Shown here one piece after another: positions 49,363-58,669 of a stretch of DNA of 64,000 nt (the stretch's first letter is position 1; the number at the start of each line of letters is the position of its first letter). This stretch comes from Pyronema omphalodes (taxonomy: Eukaryota > Ascomycota > Pezizomycetes > Pezizales > Pyronemataceae), in NCBI GenBank assembly GCA_024516155.1, contig JAJJXM010000023.1:248001-312000 (forward strand), written 5' to 3'. Below the pieces are notes generated by a model. That model searched no databases. It saw only the letters and a program-made list of their open reading frames with translations, and was not told the origin of the DNA. The translations under genes and the position numbers were made by a program.

Positions 49363-50400
49363 CGGCAACGCATCTGTACATGGAGGGACAAAAAAACTTT
49401 TGCATTTTTAATTTGCATTTGCAATTTTCATTTTTCAGGTTTCATCTGTTGCAACGCAACGACACAGCCACACTCCTGGTTAGGGTTACCCTAACCCTAC
49501 TCTCCCCAGCTCTCCTCTGCTCTCCCCAGCTCTCCTCTGCTCTTCTTTTCTCTCCCTTTTTTTCCTCACCGCTCCTCTTCTCACCGCTCCTCTTCTCTCC
49601 GCTCCTCTCTTCTCTCCGCTCCTCTCTTCTCCCCGCTCCTCTCTTCTCTCCGCTCCTCTCTTCTCTGCTCCGTTTCACTCATCTCCGCTCCCCTTCTCCC
49701 CGCCTCTCTCACTTCGCCCTAGCCTTTTTCCTCTTCTTTTCAGACTTCTCCACTCGCCTCTCTTCAGTTTTCGTCTCATCCTTTTCTCTTCTTCCTCTCA
49801 CTTCTTCGGCTTGTCTATGTATCTGTCTTTGGTGTTTTTTTTTTACAGCATTATACGTCTTGTTCGATCAGAACTGCTTCATGCTCGTTCTCAGATTTGA
49901 TCAGTGTTTCCCAGCCTATTCTTCTTCCTTCCGGGTCATCCTCCATAGCGGGAGCATTGCTTACCTGTATCCACTCTGCGGTGGCAATCTTGATAGTAGA
50001 GATCATGGTGGAGAAAACTCTGGTGCATGACGCGGAGAAAGGACAAATCTGAGATACAGAGATACAGGATAACATTGTAAAATAACACATAACACGTAAA
50101 TTCAACATTTCATCCATCTTTCAATGCCCAAGTGAATTATCACGCTGTGTTTTCAAGTCTTGAAGCAAAACCACATCTCTACACAGTGCAGCAGCGGTAC
50201 GCGCTTGCAATTTTGTGATGCGCATCTGTCTGTGTTTTAGTCAGCGGTGTGGCTGCGTCGTTGTGGCGACCATTTATTTTGGTAGGTGGGCACTCTTCCT
50301 CTGTTGCACTGCTGCGTTGCAACAGATGAAAAGTGAAAAGTGTAAATGCAAATTAAAAATGCAAAGTTTTTTTGTCCCTCCATGTACAGATGCGTTGCCG
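49363..50400. mobile_element. TA-flanked terminal-inverted-repeat element, 1038 bp
   Basis: The ends are inverted copies of each other over about 95 bases. The first 36 bases, starting CGGCAACGCATCTGTACATG, are identical; after that there are small differences. The dinucleotide TA flanks both ends (49361-49362 and 50401-50402), as for Tc1/mariner-type insertions, though other TA-target families are possible. The interior has no transposase. It is pyrimidine-rich with CTCCTCTTCTCTCCG-type repeats (about 49500-49700), which keep one frame open by composition only. I read it as a MITE. Confidence 0.8.
49480..49498. repeat. Inverted telomere-like motif inside the TA element
   Basis: GTTAGGGT-T-ACCCTAAC, a palindrome with 8-base arms made of TTAGGG/CCCTAA units, the usual filamentous-fungal telomere repeat. 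Only about 1.3 repeats per arm are present, so chance is quite possible. Confidence 0.45.
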
Positions 50401-50402
50401 TA

Positions 50403-51359
50403 AATCCCAAGATTCCGATCATAACATTTCATATTTCTCGAACCCCAACTCCCAGGCAGCAGTCCCGACGGCTAGTGAAACGTAAAGCGTTATAAGTTAA
50501 CGTTAAACATAGACCATGTCAATTACCCATATCCCAGCTCGTTACTGAGAAGTTCAGCATCAAGGATCTTGGCCAATGGAAATAGATAAATGAACAAAAT
50601 AAACAGGATGTAATCGTTTAATAAGCTTATCGATTAGACTGGTTGGTTGTTGGTTGTTGATGAAAGATGATACAGATATTTGAAACGGCAGGACTTAGTA
50701 GGGTAAAGGAAGATACTGGGGATATCCGTGACAATAAATTGAGTCTTGAAACGGATTGGTGTTGAAAGTAAATGATGGTACACGATAACAATGGAAATTA
50801 ACCACCAATTGACAACACAGGGCTTGGTCCAGATTCTCGTCATAGCCTTAGCCTTGACCATTGGCTTTAAATATGAAAGGTAAATAGAGGAGTATTACCC
50901 CCCCTCCCCCCCTTCCCCCCAGACGCCAGAAAGTAAGGCAATAGCCAGCGAGTGAGAGATAGAGTATTCAACACGACCCGGGAAAAAACAGTGGTGACTG
51001 GATCAACTCTTCAGACACCGGTTATATATACATGCCAGAACGTATCAATAGAAGGCTTGGCTTCAAAGAAAAAAGAAAACATGCTCGAAAATATGTACCC
51101 CCCACCTCCGATACCATTCAAACGTAGGTTACGTTCATGGTGGGCCGGACACAGAGATGTCTATTACAAAAGCACATATCATTATATCCTTAGTTACTAT
51201 ACCCTAAAAAGCCATCTCTTTCGAAGTAGTGGAAAAGAATCTGGTAAGGCTATATGATGCCTAGATACAAAGTCACAACAACCATTGAATAATAAATTTT
51301 CCATGTCTACTCTAGCTTTGGTCTGGATTCATACCTATCACTCGACACCTGCATCGAGT
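50403..51359. other. Spacer, no gene seen
   Basis: AT-rich sequence with a C tract near 50898-50920. No coding or RNA feature is recognised. Confidence 0.5.
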
Positions 51360-51571
51360 AATCCTCAATCCTCAATCCTCAATCCTCAATCCTCAATCCT
51401 CAATCCTCAATCCTCAATCCTCAATCCTCAATCCTCAATCCTCAATCCTCAATCCTCAATCCTCAATCCTCAATCCTCAATCCTCAATCCTCAATCCTCA
51501 ATCCTCAATCCTCAATCCTCAATCCTCAATCCTCAATCCTCAATCCTCAATCCTCAATCCTCAATCCTCAA
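51360..51571. repeat. 7-bp minisatellite (CCTCAAT), about 30 copies
   Basis: About 210 bases of perfect CCTCAAT tandem repeat, ending in CTCAATGCG. Because 7 is not a multiple of 3, the three plus-strand frames share one sequence of repeating SILNPQS; this is a compositional artefact and not a gene. Confidence 0.96.
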
Positions 51572-51760
51572 TGCGTAGATCTCAGACCATAGACCATCAA
51601 CAGCAATAGCAATAGCAATGACCAATAATCAATAATCAATAACCAATATCCCACCATATACCTAAACCTATCTTATCTTATCCGACTCCGTGGTTTGCGT
51701 AGCTGACACTCGGGGAGGGGTTACTGGCGGATATTGTGGCGATTGTGAGCTAGGCGACAG

Positions 51761-51989
51761 CGATGAACTTTTATTTATTGGGAGGTAGCATTCTTCAGAT
51801 TGTAACGACGAACGTTGACGTATCGGGAGGTTGTATTCTTCAGATTCTAACGATGAACTTTGACGTATCGGGAGGTCGTATTCTTCAGATTGTAACGATG
51901 AACTTTGACGTATCGGGAGGTCGTATTCTTCAGATTGTGATGATGAACTTTGACATATGGGGAGGTCGTATTCTTTTGCGTGGACATCT
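51761..51989. repeat. 45-bp tandem repeat
   Basis: Units of 45 bases, with the core GACGTATCGGGAGG then TATTCTTCAGATTGTAACG, occur at about 51763, 51808, 51853, 51898 and 51943, at exactly 45-base spacing. The middle copies are nearly identical; the edge copies are diverged, as expected for unequal-crossover turnover. Confidence 0.9.
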
Positions 51990-52104
51990 GCAGGTACCGG
52001 TGGAGGTGAAAGCGATGAATGTTGATATACAGCTTATAATCGAGCATCCTGACGCCTGTATTCGGCCTTCAGAGCCACATGCCTGGCCCAAGCACTCTGT
52101 GTAG
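51763..52104 (+). CDS. Small ORF built on a 45-bp repeat, unrecognised
   Basis: An ATG frame of 113 codons whose first two thirds is a 15-residue repeat with consensus MNFDVSGGRILQIVT, in about four to five copies with decay at both edges. The unit is exactly 45 bases, so the frame is kept from copy to copy. The last ~40 residues (from HLQVPVEVKAMNVDIQL) are not repetitive. I know no family with this repeat. The minus strand is also open through the repeat, so coding status is unproved. It lies just left of the palindromic block that hosts the LINE. Confidence 0.25.
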   Translation: MNFYLLGGSILQIVTTNVDVSGGCILQILTMNFDVSGGRILQIVTMNFDVSGGRILQIVMMNFDIWGGRILLRGHLQVPVEVKAMNVDIQLIIEHPDACIRPSEPHAWPKHSV

Positions 52105-52231
52105 TAACTTGATGGGGCACATTGCCATACATAGAGCAATCGCACATCCTACTGGCAAAGGACGACATCTTGAGGAGGTACAGGTGGATGATGAGGGGGT
52201 GTTGATGGAGGATGTGTAGAGTATGCAGGTA

Positions 52232-52481
52232 CCACTCAGCTGGTGTTTAGCTAGACACCTAGTAGGACCGGGAATTGGACTGTGGGGTGTTTATTTAATC
52301 GTCCCAGGATAGTTTAAATAAAACCCAAAGAATAAGCGACAAAGTAGGTGTTTATCTAAACTACTTTGGATGATTTAAATAAACCCCACGAAAAAACAAT
52401 GAAGGTCATTGTGAAACTAAACAACGCTAGGGTAGTTTAGCTAAACACCGTAGATCACACTAAACTACTACGGTGTTTGAA
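52232..52481. repeat. Palindromic GTGTTTA-type repeat block A1, left part
   Basis: Starts near GGTGTTTAGCTAGACACC and contains diverged hairpin units. It is homologous to the start of block A2: GGACTGT, GTTTATTTAA, AGGATAGTT and AAATAAA.CCC.AAGAATA occur in the same order in both. It ends in CACTAAACTACTACGGTGTTTGAA, where the last 14 bases are the LINE target duplication (52468-52481). Block A1 continues after the LINE at 58526. Confidence 0.75.
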
Positions 52482-52823
52482 TTTGATTTGATTTGATTTG
52501 ATTTGATTTTAATCATACACCGTTCGAGGCCTTTAAGGCCTATGCGGGAAACTAAATCCGTTTTTCCTGTCCTCGTGGCCGAGACCACCTAAAGAGGCTC
52601 CCCAATCTCCTGCTCCCCGTGACGTCCCCGAAAAGATAAGTAAATAAAGAAACACCCAAAAAGAAACAAAAAATCCTAAACCCCAGCCGAAACCTGACAG
52701 TCCCCCGTATCGCTCACATCTTCCCCTCTTATAACTAAAAAAGAAAAATCCGTGAAAATCAAAAGAAAAGTAATGAAAAAATTTACAATTCGCCCTCCAA
52801 GCACCTGGCCCTTCTGCCCATGC

Positions 52824-55800
52824 CTATACGTATCTTCTGCCTATCTCCGTTGCAGATAAAAATTCCAAGATCGCTTTCGTGAGTCGATCGTCCCTAAATA
52901 AATCCACCACCTTAAGCCTTCCTCTCGGCCTTCCCCTCCGTCCCCGTATTCTCTCAACCTCCTCTTTTAACGTCTTGAACTCCTTTCGCCAGCGGGGGCA
53001 TTCTCCAAACAAATGGCCTCTGGTTTGTCTTTTTTCTGACTGGCACCACCAGCACCGGTCCGACTCTTTTTTCTTAACGCGCACCAGATGGGTGCCGATG
53101 AGGGCGTGGCCTGAAGCAAGCTGGAGGAACACAGCTGCTCGGCGTTTGGGTAGGGAGACCAATTCAGGGCGGATTCCCCATTTCTGGCGGGGGCGGAAGG
53201 AACGGCTGGTCGCTGTTTGTTGCTTAATCCAGCGACGAGTGATAGTCGATGTCGTTTCCGTTGCGATCCGGTTGAGGTGCGCCAGGGAAGCCCACGCCGG
53301 AACAGCACAAACTGGGTCGTCACACCGTTTGAGCATACGGGAGTCGCAGCGATGCTTCGACGCTTCTTTAGCTACTCGATCCGCTTCCTCGTTTTCGGGG
53401 ATATCGCTGTGGCCCGGGATCCAATGGAATTCCACGTCGATACCGGAGTCAAAGAGGAGGTAGTAGGCTTCGCGGGAGATAAGTTTGGCGAGCTCTTGGC
53501 CGGGACCGGGGGTGTCAGACTCCAGACGCTTGAGAGCAGCCTGGGCGTCCGAAAACACGATCGCTTTGGTATTCGAGTTGGGGTCCCAGAAGTGATTGGA
53601 ATGGAACTCCTTGAGCCCTCGCCAGATGGCGTAGAGCTCAGCGTCAAACACCTCCGTATGACGACCCAAGTAGTGCTGGGAAGAACGAAAGGCTCCGTTG
53701 ATGTAGCGGACTACTCCCGCTCCCGTATGTCCCTCCATTCGAGAGCCATCTGTCCAGATGCATGTCGTGGACGTGAGGTTCCTCCAGTTCCGGGCGAAGG
53801 TTTCAGCTTCAGCCCTGGGTGCGATCACCACGGGGAAGCGACGAAAGCGGTCGGGGACTGTGACATTTTCGACTGCTTCGAATCCACATGCTTTTTCCGT
53901 GCGTTTAAGCAGCCGAGTGATAGCCGCAGCGGTCGGGGACGGTTGAGTGCCGGTCGAGGGGAGGGCGGGGCGAGGGCGAGTGAGAAGGCGTGACCGAAAT
54001 TTTGCTTCTCGGCCTTTGATGAGCGCTTCCGCTGGGCGTACGGCACTTTCAGCCATCAAGAAGCCGAGTGGGGTCGTTTTGAAGCACCCCGTGACCGCTC
54101 GTGCTTGCTTATTGAGGAGCAGTTGCAGCCGAGCAGTGCGTCCCGAGCTCTTGCCTTTTAGGCGCCGGACTGCGTTAATCTCCGCACCATACATAGCCAC
54201 TGACTGGACTACCGCCTTTTGCAGGTTAGCAGTGCTCCCCGGAGGGAGTCCCTGAGCACGACAAAGCCTCGCAAGACGAGCATGCTGTTGCCTGGCTTTG
54301 GTCAACCACTTTTGGTGATGGTGGTTAAGAGTGAGCTTTGGATCGAGCCAAAAGCCGAGCCAACGGATGGCTGACGAGGCGAACGGGATCTGGTGAGGAC
54401 CTACCGAGACTGTGACCTCGTCAGGGTTAGCCTCTCCCCTCCGTCGAGGAAAAAGCATGGCTTCCGTCTTGTCTGTTTCAAACACCACCGCGTTGGTGGA
54501 GGCCCACCACGAGCAAGCGTTTGCACACCGTTCAAGCTTATCGGAGACCTCCCGAGCAGAATCACCGGTCACGATCCAGGTCACGTCATCGACAAACGAC
54601 AGGCCTGTCACGTCGGGGACTCTTGATTCAACGTAATCAGCGAGATCGGCTATATAGATCAAGAAAAGGACTGGGGACACGGGGGATCCTTGGGGGAGGC
54701 CGGTGTTCGTCTCGATGGGTGTACCTGAGTCACCGCCTAGTGATATCTCAACTCTTCGACCACTCATAAACGAAGACACCCACCGCACATAGCATTCATC
54801 CATGCCTGCTCGCCGCATTTTCCGCATAAGGCAGTCTCGGTTGACAGTGGGAAAGGCCCCTTTAACGTCCATCATTAGAGCTCCCGCAAGTTTCTGCTTC
54901 TCCCAAGCGAATTCTACCGCCTCAATCAAGACTGCCGCGGCGTCGACGGCGGAGCGACCTCTCCTCCCACCAAATTGCCCAGCGTGAAAAGCGTGTAGCC
55001 TTTCGGCCTCCTCCGCGATGAGGGTGGCGACTACCTTTTCAACTAACTTTCCCAGACAGCTTAAAAGAGAGATGATACGGAAACTCTTCGCTTTGCGGTA
55101 GGAAGTCTTCCCCGGTTTGGGGATACAGACTCCTTTGGCAGTTTTCCAGTCGGTTGGGTGGAATCCCAGCCGCACGCAGTGATAGACGATGGAAGTCACC
55201 CGTTCAGGGTCCCATCGCATAAGCGCCTTGATAATAGGTACTCCTAACCCGTCACCACCCGGAGCCTTGGAGTTGCTCTGACCGTGGATCGAATCGGAGA
55301 CCAGTTCCTGGGTCACTCGGAGGAATCCGCGTCCTGGGGGGCCTGCGTTGCCACTGTGACCGGGGTATGGGTTCGGGGGAGGGAAAGAAACGTCTGCAAG
55401 CATACGACGTTTGGCATCCTCCTCGTCCGCCTGGTTGCCGTGTTCATCCTCAAGAGATCCAACCACCGCAGCATTTCGCGGTTTGGTTGCGCGAAGGACT
55501 TTCCATACCGCCTCCCCGTTGGCTCCCTCTAAGAAAGAAACCCAACACTCTCGTTTGTGGCGACGTTGGGTGCTGAGGTAGGCGTTGCGGAGGCGATGTT
55601 CTTCCTCTATCGAACATTGACCGCGCTTGGCTGCCCTCCGTTTCCGGCCGTACTCGCTGCGTGCTGCTTTAACATCGGGGTGCCACCACTTCTTAGACCG
55701 AGCGGTGATTCGGATCTTCCTAGCGTGAGCGTTCAGCATGTCCACCAGCTGTTGACGCACCCAGACCACCTCTTCCTCAACGTCGTTCTCGGAGCAGTGA

Positions 55801-56600
55801 TCGGATAGGAGCGGTCTACGTTCGCTTCGATGGCGATAATCTAACGCCGCTTTCTGCGCTCCTTCGTCACTCTCCAGCCATTCTCCAACCGCCCATCCTC
55901 TGGTTGGGGCGTCGAAGTCCTCTGGGACCGTCACAGAGTCCACTTTCCAGATCAGCGCCTCATGATCGGACGTTGTGGAGTGATTCGGGTCATCGAGGAG
56001 CTTCGCAACCACGTGGGCTTCGAGTTCCATCGTCGTCAGGACTAAATCGATGACACTATGTCGGATCTGGCCCGTTTGGGTGTGGGTTTCCTTACCATCA
56101 CCGACATAGCGGAGATCGAATGAGTCCATCAGATCTTCCAAGAACTGATGATGGAGTGGCCTCTCGCACAGGGGGTTCCACCTTCTGCTGTGAGCGTTGA
56201 AGTCGCCAGCGAGAATAGTGTCCCGTCCTATAATCCTGCGCCAGTCCGCATTGCGTGCAGGGCGTACTCCATCATCAGTTCGCGGAGCGTCATAAACATT
56301 TACAATACGTACTTGTTTATGACCTCTGCATGTGACATCCAGCACCTGGAGGTCACCTTCCCCGGGCGCAGCCAAGTCCTCTCGTGGACGAAGCTGCCAC
56401 GCCGAATCCCGTCGTCTCCCCGTCAGAACCCTTCCTCCCCAGAGGAACTCGTAGGCTGGATGGCGCCAACCTTGGAAGGTCGGGGGCTCCTGAACCAACA
56501 CCACATCCGCACCCAGAGCGAGACCGCTCTCCATCACCGCCGTCAGAGCCTCACCGCTCTTTCGGCAATTTAGTTGAAGTACCGTGAGGCACTTCAGCAT
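52824..56600 (-). CDS. LINE ORF2: endonuclease, reverse transcriptase, RNase H
   Basis: The 1258-codon frame is fully open from the ATG at 56600. The apurinic-type endonuclease occupies about 1-225: LQLNCRKS, QEPP (E38), GDFNAHS (133-138) and SDHEAL (H213). The reverse transcriptase spans about 480-760: RIISLLSCLGKLVEK, DVKGAF (578-583), LPQGSPVSPVLF (635-646) and the catalytic FVDD (669-672), where most relatives have FADD or YADD. The RNase H domain spans about 945-1085 with acidic residues D951 (WTDGSR), E988 (FDAELYAI), D1018 (SDAQ) and D1074 (NEEADR). A C-terminal zinc knuckle uses C1183, C1186, H1196 and C1201. Every catalytic residue I can check is present, so this protein could be active. 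Its start overlaps the ORF1 stop by 7 bases (ATGCTGA), suggesting translation by reinitiation. Confidence 0.95.
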   Translation of the reverse strand: MLKCLTVLQLNCRKSGEALTAVMESGLALGADVVLVQEPPTFQGWRHPAYEFLWGGRVLTGRRRDSAWQLRPREDLAAPGEGDLQVLDVTCRGHKQVRIVNVYDAPRTDDGVRPARNADWRRIIGRDTILAGDFNAHSRRWNPLCERPLHHQFLEDLMDSFDLRYVGDGKETHTQTGQIRHSVIDLVLTTMELEAHVVAKLLDDPNHSTTSDHEALIWKVDSVTVPEDFDAPTRGWAVGEWLESDEGAQKAALDYRHRSERRPLLSDHCSENDVEEEVVWVRQQLVDMLNAHARKIRITARSKKWWHPDVKAARSEYGRKRRAAKRGQCSIEEEHRLRNAYLSTQRRHKRECWVSFLEGANGEAVWKVLRATKPRNAAVVGSLEDEHGNQADEEDAKRRMLADVSFPPPNPYPGHSGNAGPPGRGFLRVTQELVSDSIHGQSNSKAPGGDGLGVPIIKALMRWDPERVTSIVYHCVRLGFHPTDWKTAKGVCIPKPGKTSYRKAKSFRIISLLSCLGKLVEKVVATLIAEEAERLHAFHAGQFGGRRGRSAVDAAAVLIEAVEFAWEKQKLAGALMMDVKGAFPTVNRDCLMRKMRRAGMDECYVRWVSSFMSGRRVEISLGGDSGTPIETNTGLPQGSPVSPVLFLIYIADLADYVESRVPDVTGLSFVDDVTWIVTGDSAREVSDKLERCANACSWWASTNAVVFETDKTEAMLFPRRRGEANPDEVTVSVGPHQIPFASSAIRWLGFWLDPKLTLNHHHQKWLTKARQQHARLARLCRAQGLPPGSTANLQKAVVQSVAMYGAEINAVRRLKGKSSGRTARLQLLLNKQARAVTGCFKTTPLGFLMAESAVRPAEALIKGREAKFRSRLLTRPRPALPSTGTQPSPTAAAITRLLKRTEKACGFEAVENVTVPDRFRRFPVVIAPRAEAETFARNWRNLTSTTCIWTDGSRMEGHTGAGVVRYINGAFRSSQHYLGRHTEVFDAELYAIWRGLKEFHSNHFWDPNSNTKAIVFSDAQAALKRLESDTPGPGQELAKLISREAYYLLFDSGIDVEFHWIPGHSDIPENEEADRVAKEASKHRCDSRMLKRCDDPVCAVPAWASLAHLNRIATETTSTITRRWIKQQTATSRSFRPRQKWGIRPELVSLPKRRAAVFLQLASGHALIGTHLVRVKKKESDRCWWCQSEKRQTRGHLFGECPRWRKEFKTLKEEVERIRGRRGRPRGRLKVVDLFRDDRLTKAILEFLSATEIGRRYV

Positions 56601-58416
56601 TGAGTGTTATCCGGCACTTCGGCATCGACCATAGCGTCTGGGTCAGACGCCGTGGCTGCAGGACGGGGGGTGGAGAGGGCTGATGTGGTCTCCGTGGTTG
56701 AGGATTCGTTTGGATCGCTGGAGGCGGAAGAGGAGGGGTCTGCTTCTGGTTGCGAGGCTTCCGCTGCAGGGGAAGCTTGATCGGAGGAGGAAGACATCTG
56801 GCGACGCTGACGGGCCAGGGCGAAGGCTTCAAGGCGGGATGGGCAGTTGCGAGCATTGGCGTAGTGATTGCCTTTGCAATTAACGCAACGAGCAGACTCC
56901 TTCGAATGCTGGCACGGGAGTCCCTTGGAGGTGGAGCATCCTATCATGCTGCACTTGTGTTCCTCCGAAGCGTGGTGCTGACCACAGAATCGGCATCGGA
57001 AGAGCTTGGGGGTTTGACATTTCTCCCGAATGTGTCCCCACTTAAGACAGCCCGAGCACTGACTGTCAGGGCCGTCGTGGTTGAAGAGCTCGACGCGGTA
57101 ACGAGAGGATCCTAGGAGGGCGCCTCGAGCGATGAGCATTTGCGCAGCGGGGGTTCCCTTCACCGAAAAGACAGCTGAAGACGACTGAATCTCGCCCTGT
57201 TCAAAGCGCTCGCGAATGCGTCGTCTGCTGCCTAACCAACGAGCACCTGGGATGACCTCGAGCTGGTCGTGGTTGGCTTGCAACTCAAGCTCGAGCTTTT
57301 GCAGGCCATTCCTTCCTCTACCCAGAAAACGATTGAGGGGGATGGCGTGGACTTTCAACTTGACCCATTTGTCCATGGGTTTGACGTCCACCACAAAGCG
57401 GTCAACCTCGCGGATGGCATTGAGGATCTCGTTGCGGTAGCACGATATCAGGGAGTCCGCTCTCACTCCCGGGTTGGTGGTAGCCGTGATCGTTCCCTTC
57501 GAGTTTCTGGAGACTCGGGCTACACGGTGGAAATGGGGTGCACCGCGGAGGTGCAAGCAGACGTTGATGGCGGCCGTGAAATCCTGGTCTGGTTTCGACG
57601 AGGGGCGGGCGCCTTCCTGACGGACGAAGATCATGCGGCGATCTTCAGCGGCGAGGTTCTTTTCGGGGACGGAAAAGTTGGGAGGGCGTTGGGGGGCCTT
57701 CAGCTGTTTGCGTGAGGGAACAAGCTGCCACGCCGGAGGGGGGGGGCGGGGGGGGGGAGCTCGGGGAGGTTGCTGCGGAGCTTTGCGGCGTAGGATTGGG
57801 CCGCGGTGAGTTTGGACGCACGCGGGAGGGCGGGGAGGGATGGTATGGGGGCAGCCTTGGGCATGCCTACGACAACGGAGGAAGTTCTGGATTTCTCTGC
57901 CTGAGCAGACTGTTGGGTGCCAACAGGGTGGGGCTGGCGAAGGGCGGTAGACTGGGTCGACGTCGCGAGGTTTGCCTGCGGGCACGAGCATGGGCGGGCT
58001 TCCTGGAGACGTATTTGCTCCTCCAGAGCCTTCAAGCGTTCCTCCGCAGCGGCGAGGCGCTCCGACAACTTGTCCATAAGGGACACGCTGACTTGGGGGG
58101 AGGCCTGGGAACCTACCGCGGGGGCGGAACGGAGTTCGCTTTGCACGAGCGACCCGAAGGCCGCAACGTGTGCGCGTTTCTTCACGGTGCTGGGGCACGA
58201 AGAAAGGGAGCTCCCCGAGGACCAACCTGATCCTGGGGCTGCGGAGGGGGCGTCTTTACTGGGACGCGTTGGGGTGCCGGGTGCGGAGGACCCAAACACG
58301 TCGTCTTCGGCGGCGGGGGCAGGCGTGGAGACTCGGGATGAGTTGCTGCCACCGAACATGCGCATATCGGAGGTGAGGCCGAAGCGCGGAGGGGGGGGAG
58401 GCTTCATGGGAGCCAT
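56594..58416 (-). pseudogene. LINE ORF1 (Gag-like, zinc knuckles), frameshifted
   Basis: ORF1 proteins of Tad-like elements bind the element RNA. The ATG at 58416 opens a Pro/Ser-rich N-terminus and a coiled coil (DKLSERLAAAEERLKALEEQ). That frame fails just after a homopolymer stretch at 57738-57757 (nine G, one C, ten G on the plus strand) and stops at 57700. The protein then continues in another frame, from about AWQLVPSRKQLKAPQR to the stop at 56594. The second part carries the RNA-binding region and three CCHC-like knuckles: CSGCLKWGHIREKC, CRFCGQHHASEEHKC and CVNCKGNHYANARNC. Upstream of the homopolymer the second frame is open by composition only. The break could be a real one-base slip or a sequencing error in the G runs. 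Confidence 0.85.
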
Positions 58417-58525
58417 GGGCCTCGGAGGGTGGAATTCGTGAAGCCGTGAGAATTCTCTCCGACTTCCCGATTAGGATAATTAAGCGAAAAACGTGTTGTT
58501 TTATTAGCGTTGGAGTGGCGTGTGT

Positions 58526-58669
58526 CTACGGTGTTTGAACCGAACTACTCTAGCACGGGTGCTTGTACCACACCCTGTGGTACAAAAAAAAGGTGTTTAA
58601 TCAAACCACACTTTAAACCACAAAAGGTGTTTAATTCAAACACCCGCAAAATTCATTTACTAAACACCT
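58526..58669. repeat. Palindromic block A1, right part
   Basis: This continues block A1 after the LINE. It has GTGTTTGAACCGAACTACTC, matching GTGTTTGAACTAAACCACTC at the end of block A2, then CTTGTACCA. A perfect hairpin lies at 58563-58585: TTGTACCACA, a CCC loop, TGTGGTACAA. GGTGTTTAAT..AAACACC units follow and grade into the satellite at 58670. Confidence 0.75.

Larger units (their letters stand above)
52482..58525 (-). mobile_element. Near full-length Tad-like LINE retrotransposon, 6.04 kb
   Basis: A non-LTR retrotransposon on the minus strand with ORF1, ORF2 and a 3' end carrying a short AAATC-type tail (plus-strand TTTGA repeats at 52483-52509). The 14-bp direct repeat CTACGGTGTTTGAA flanks it at 52468-52481 and 58526-58539, so both ends are defined and the 5' end looks complete, with a leader of about 110 bases. 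The 3' untranslated region is about 340 bases. The domain order (zinc-knuckle ORF1; AP endonuclease, reverse transcriptase, RNase H and CCHC in ORF2) fits the fungal Tad1 clade. The copy is not RIP-mutated, unlike the relic at 4672-6510, so it inserted recently or escaped RIP. Confidence 0.93.

Noticed and set aside
49323..50030. 235-codon ATG frame
   Set aside because: It crosses the inverted end and CT-rich core of the TA-flanked element and is Ser/Leu/Phe-rich by composition.
51285..51578. 97-codon frame of SILNPQS repeats
   Set aside because: Translation of the 7-bp minisatellite.
52879..54769. Long plus-strand frames (up to 258 codons) across LINE ORF2
   Set aside because: Antisense shadows of the GC-rich ORF2; the minus strand carries all catalytic motifs.
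57700..58225. Upstream part of the 543-codon minus frame in LINE ORF1
   Set aside because: Before the homopolymer this frame is Pro/Arg-rich with no motif, while the 58416 frame has the coiled coil; only the part after the frameshift is genuine.
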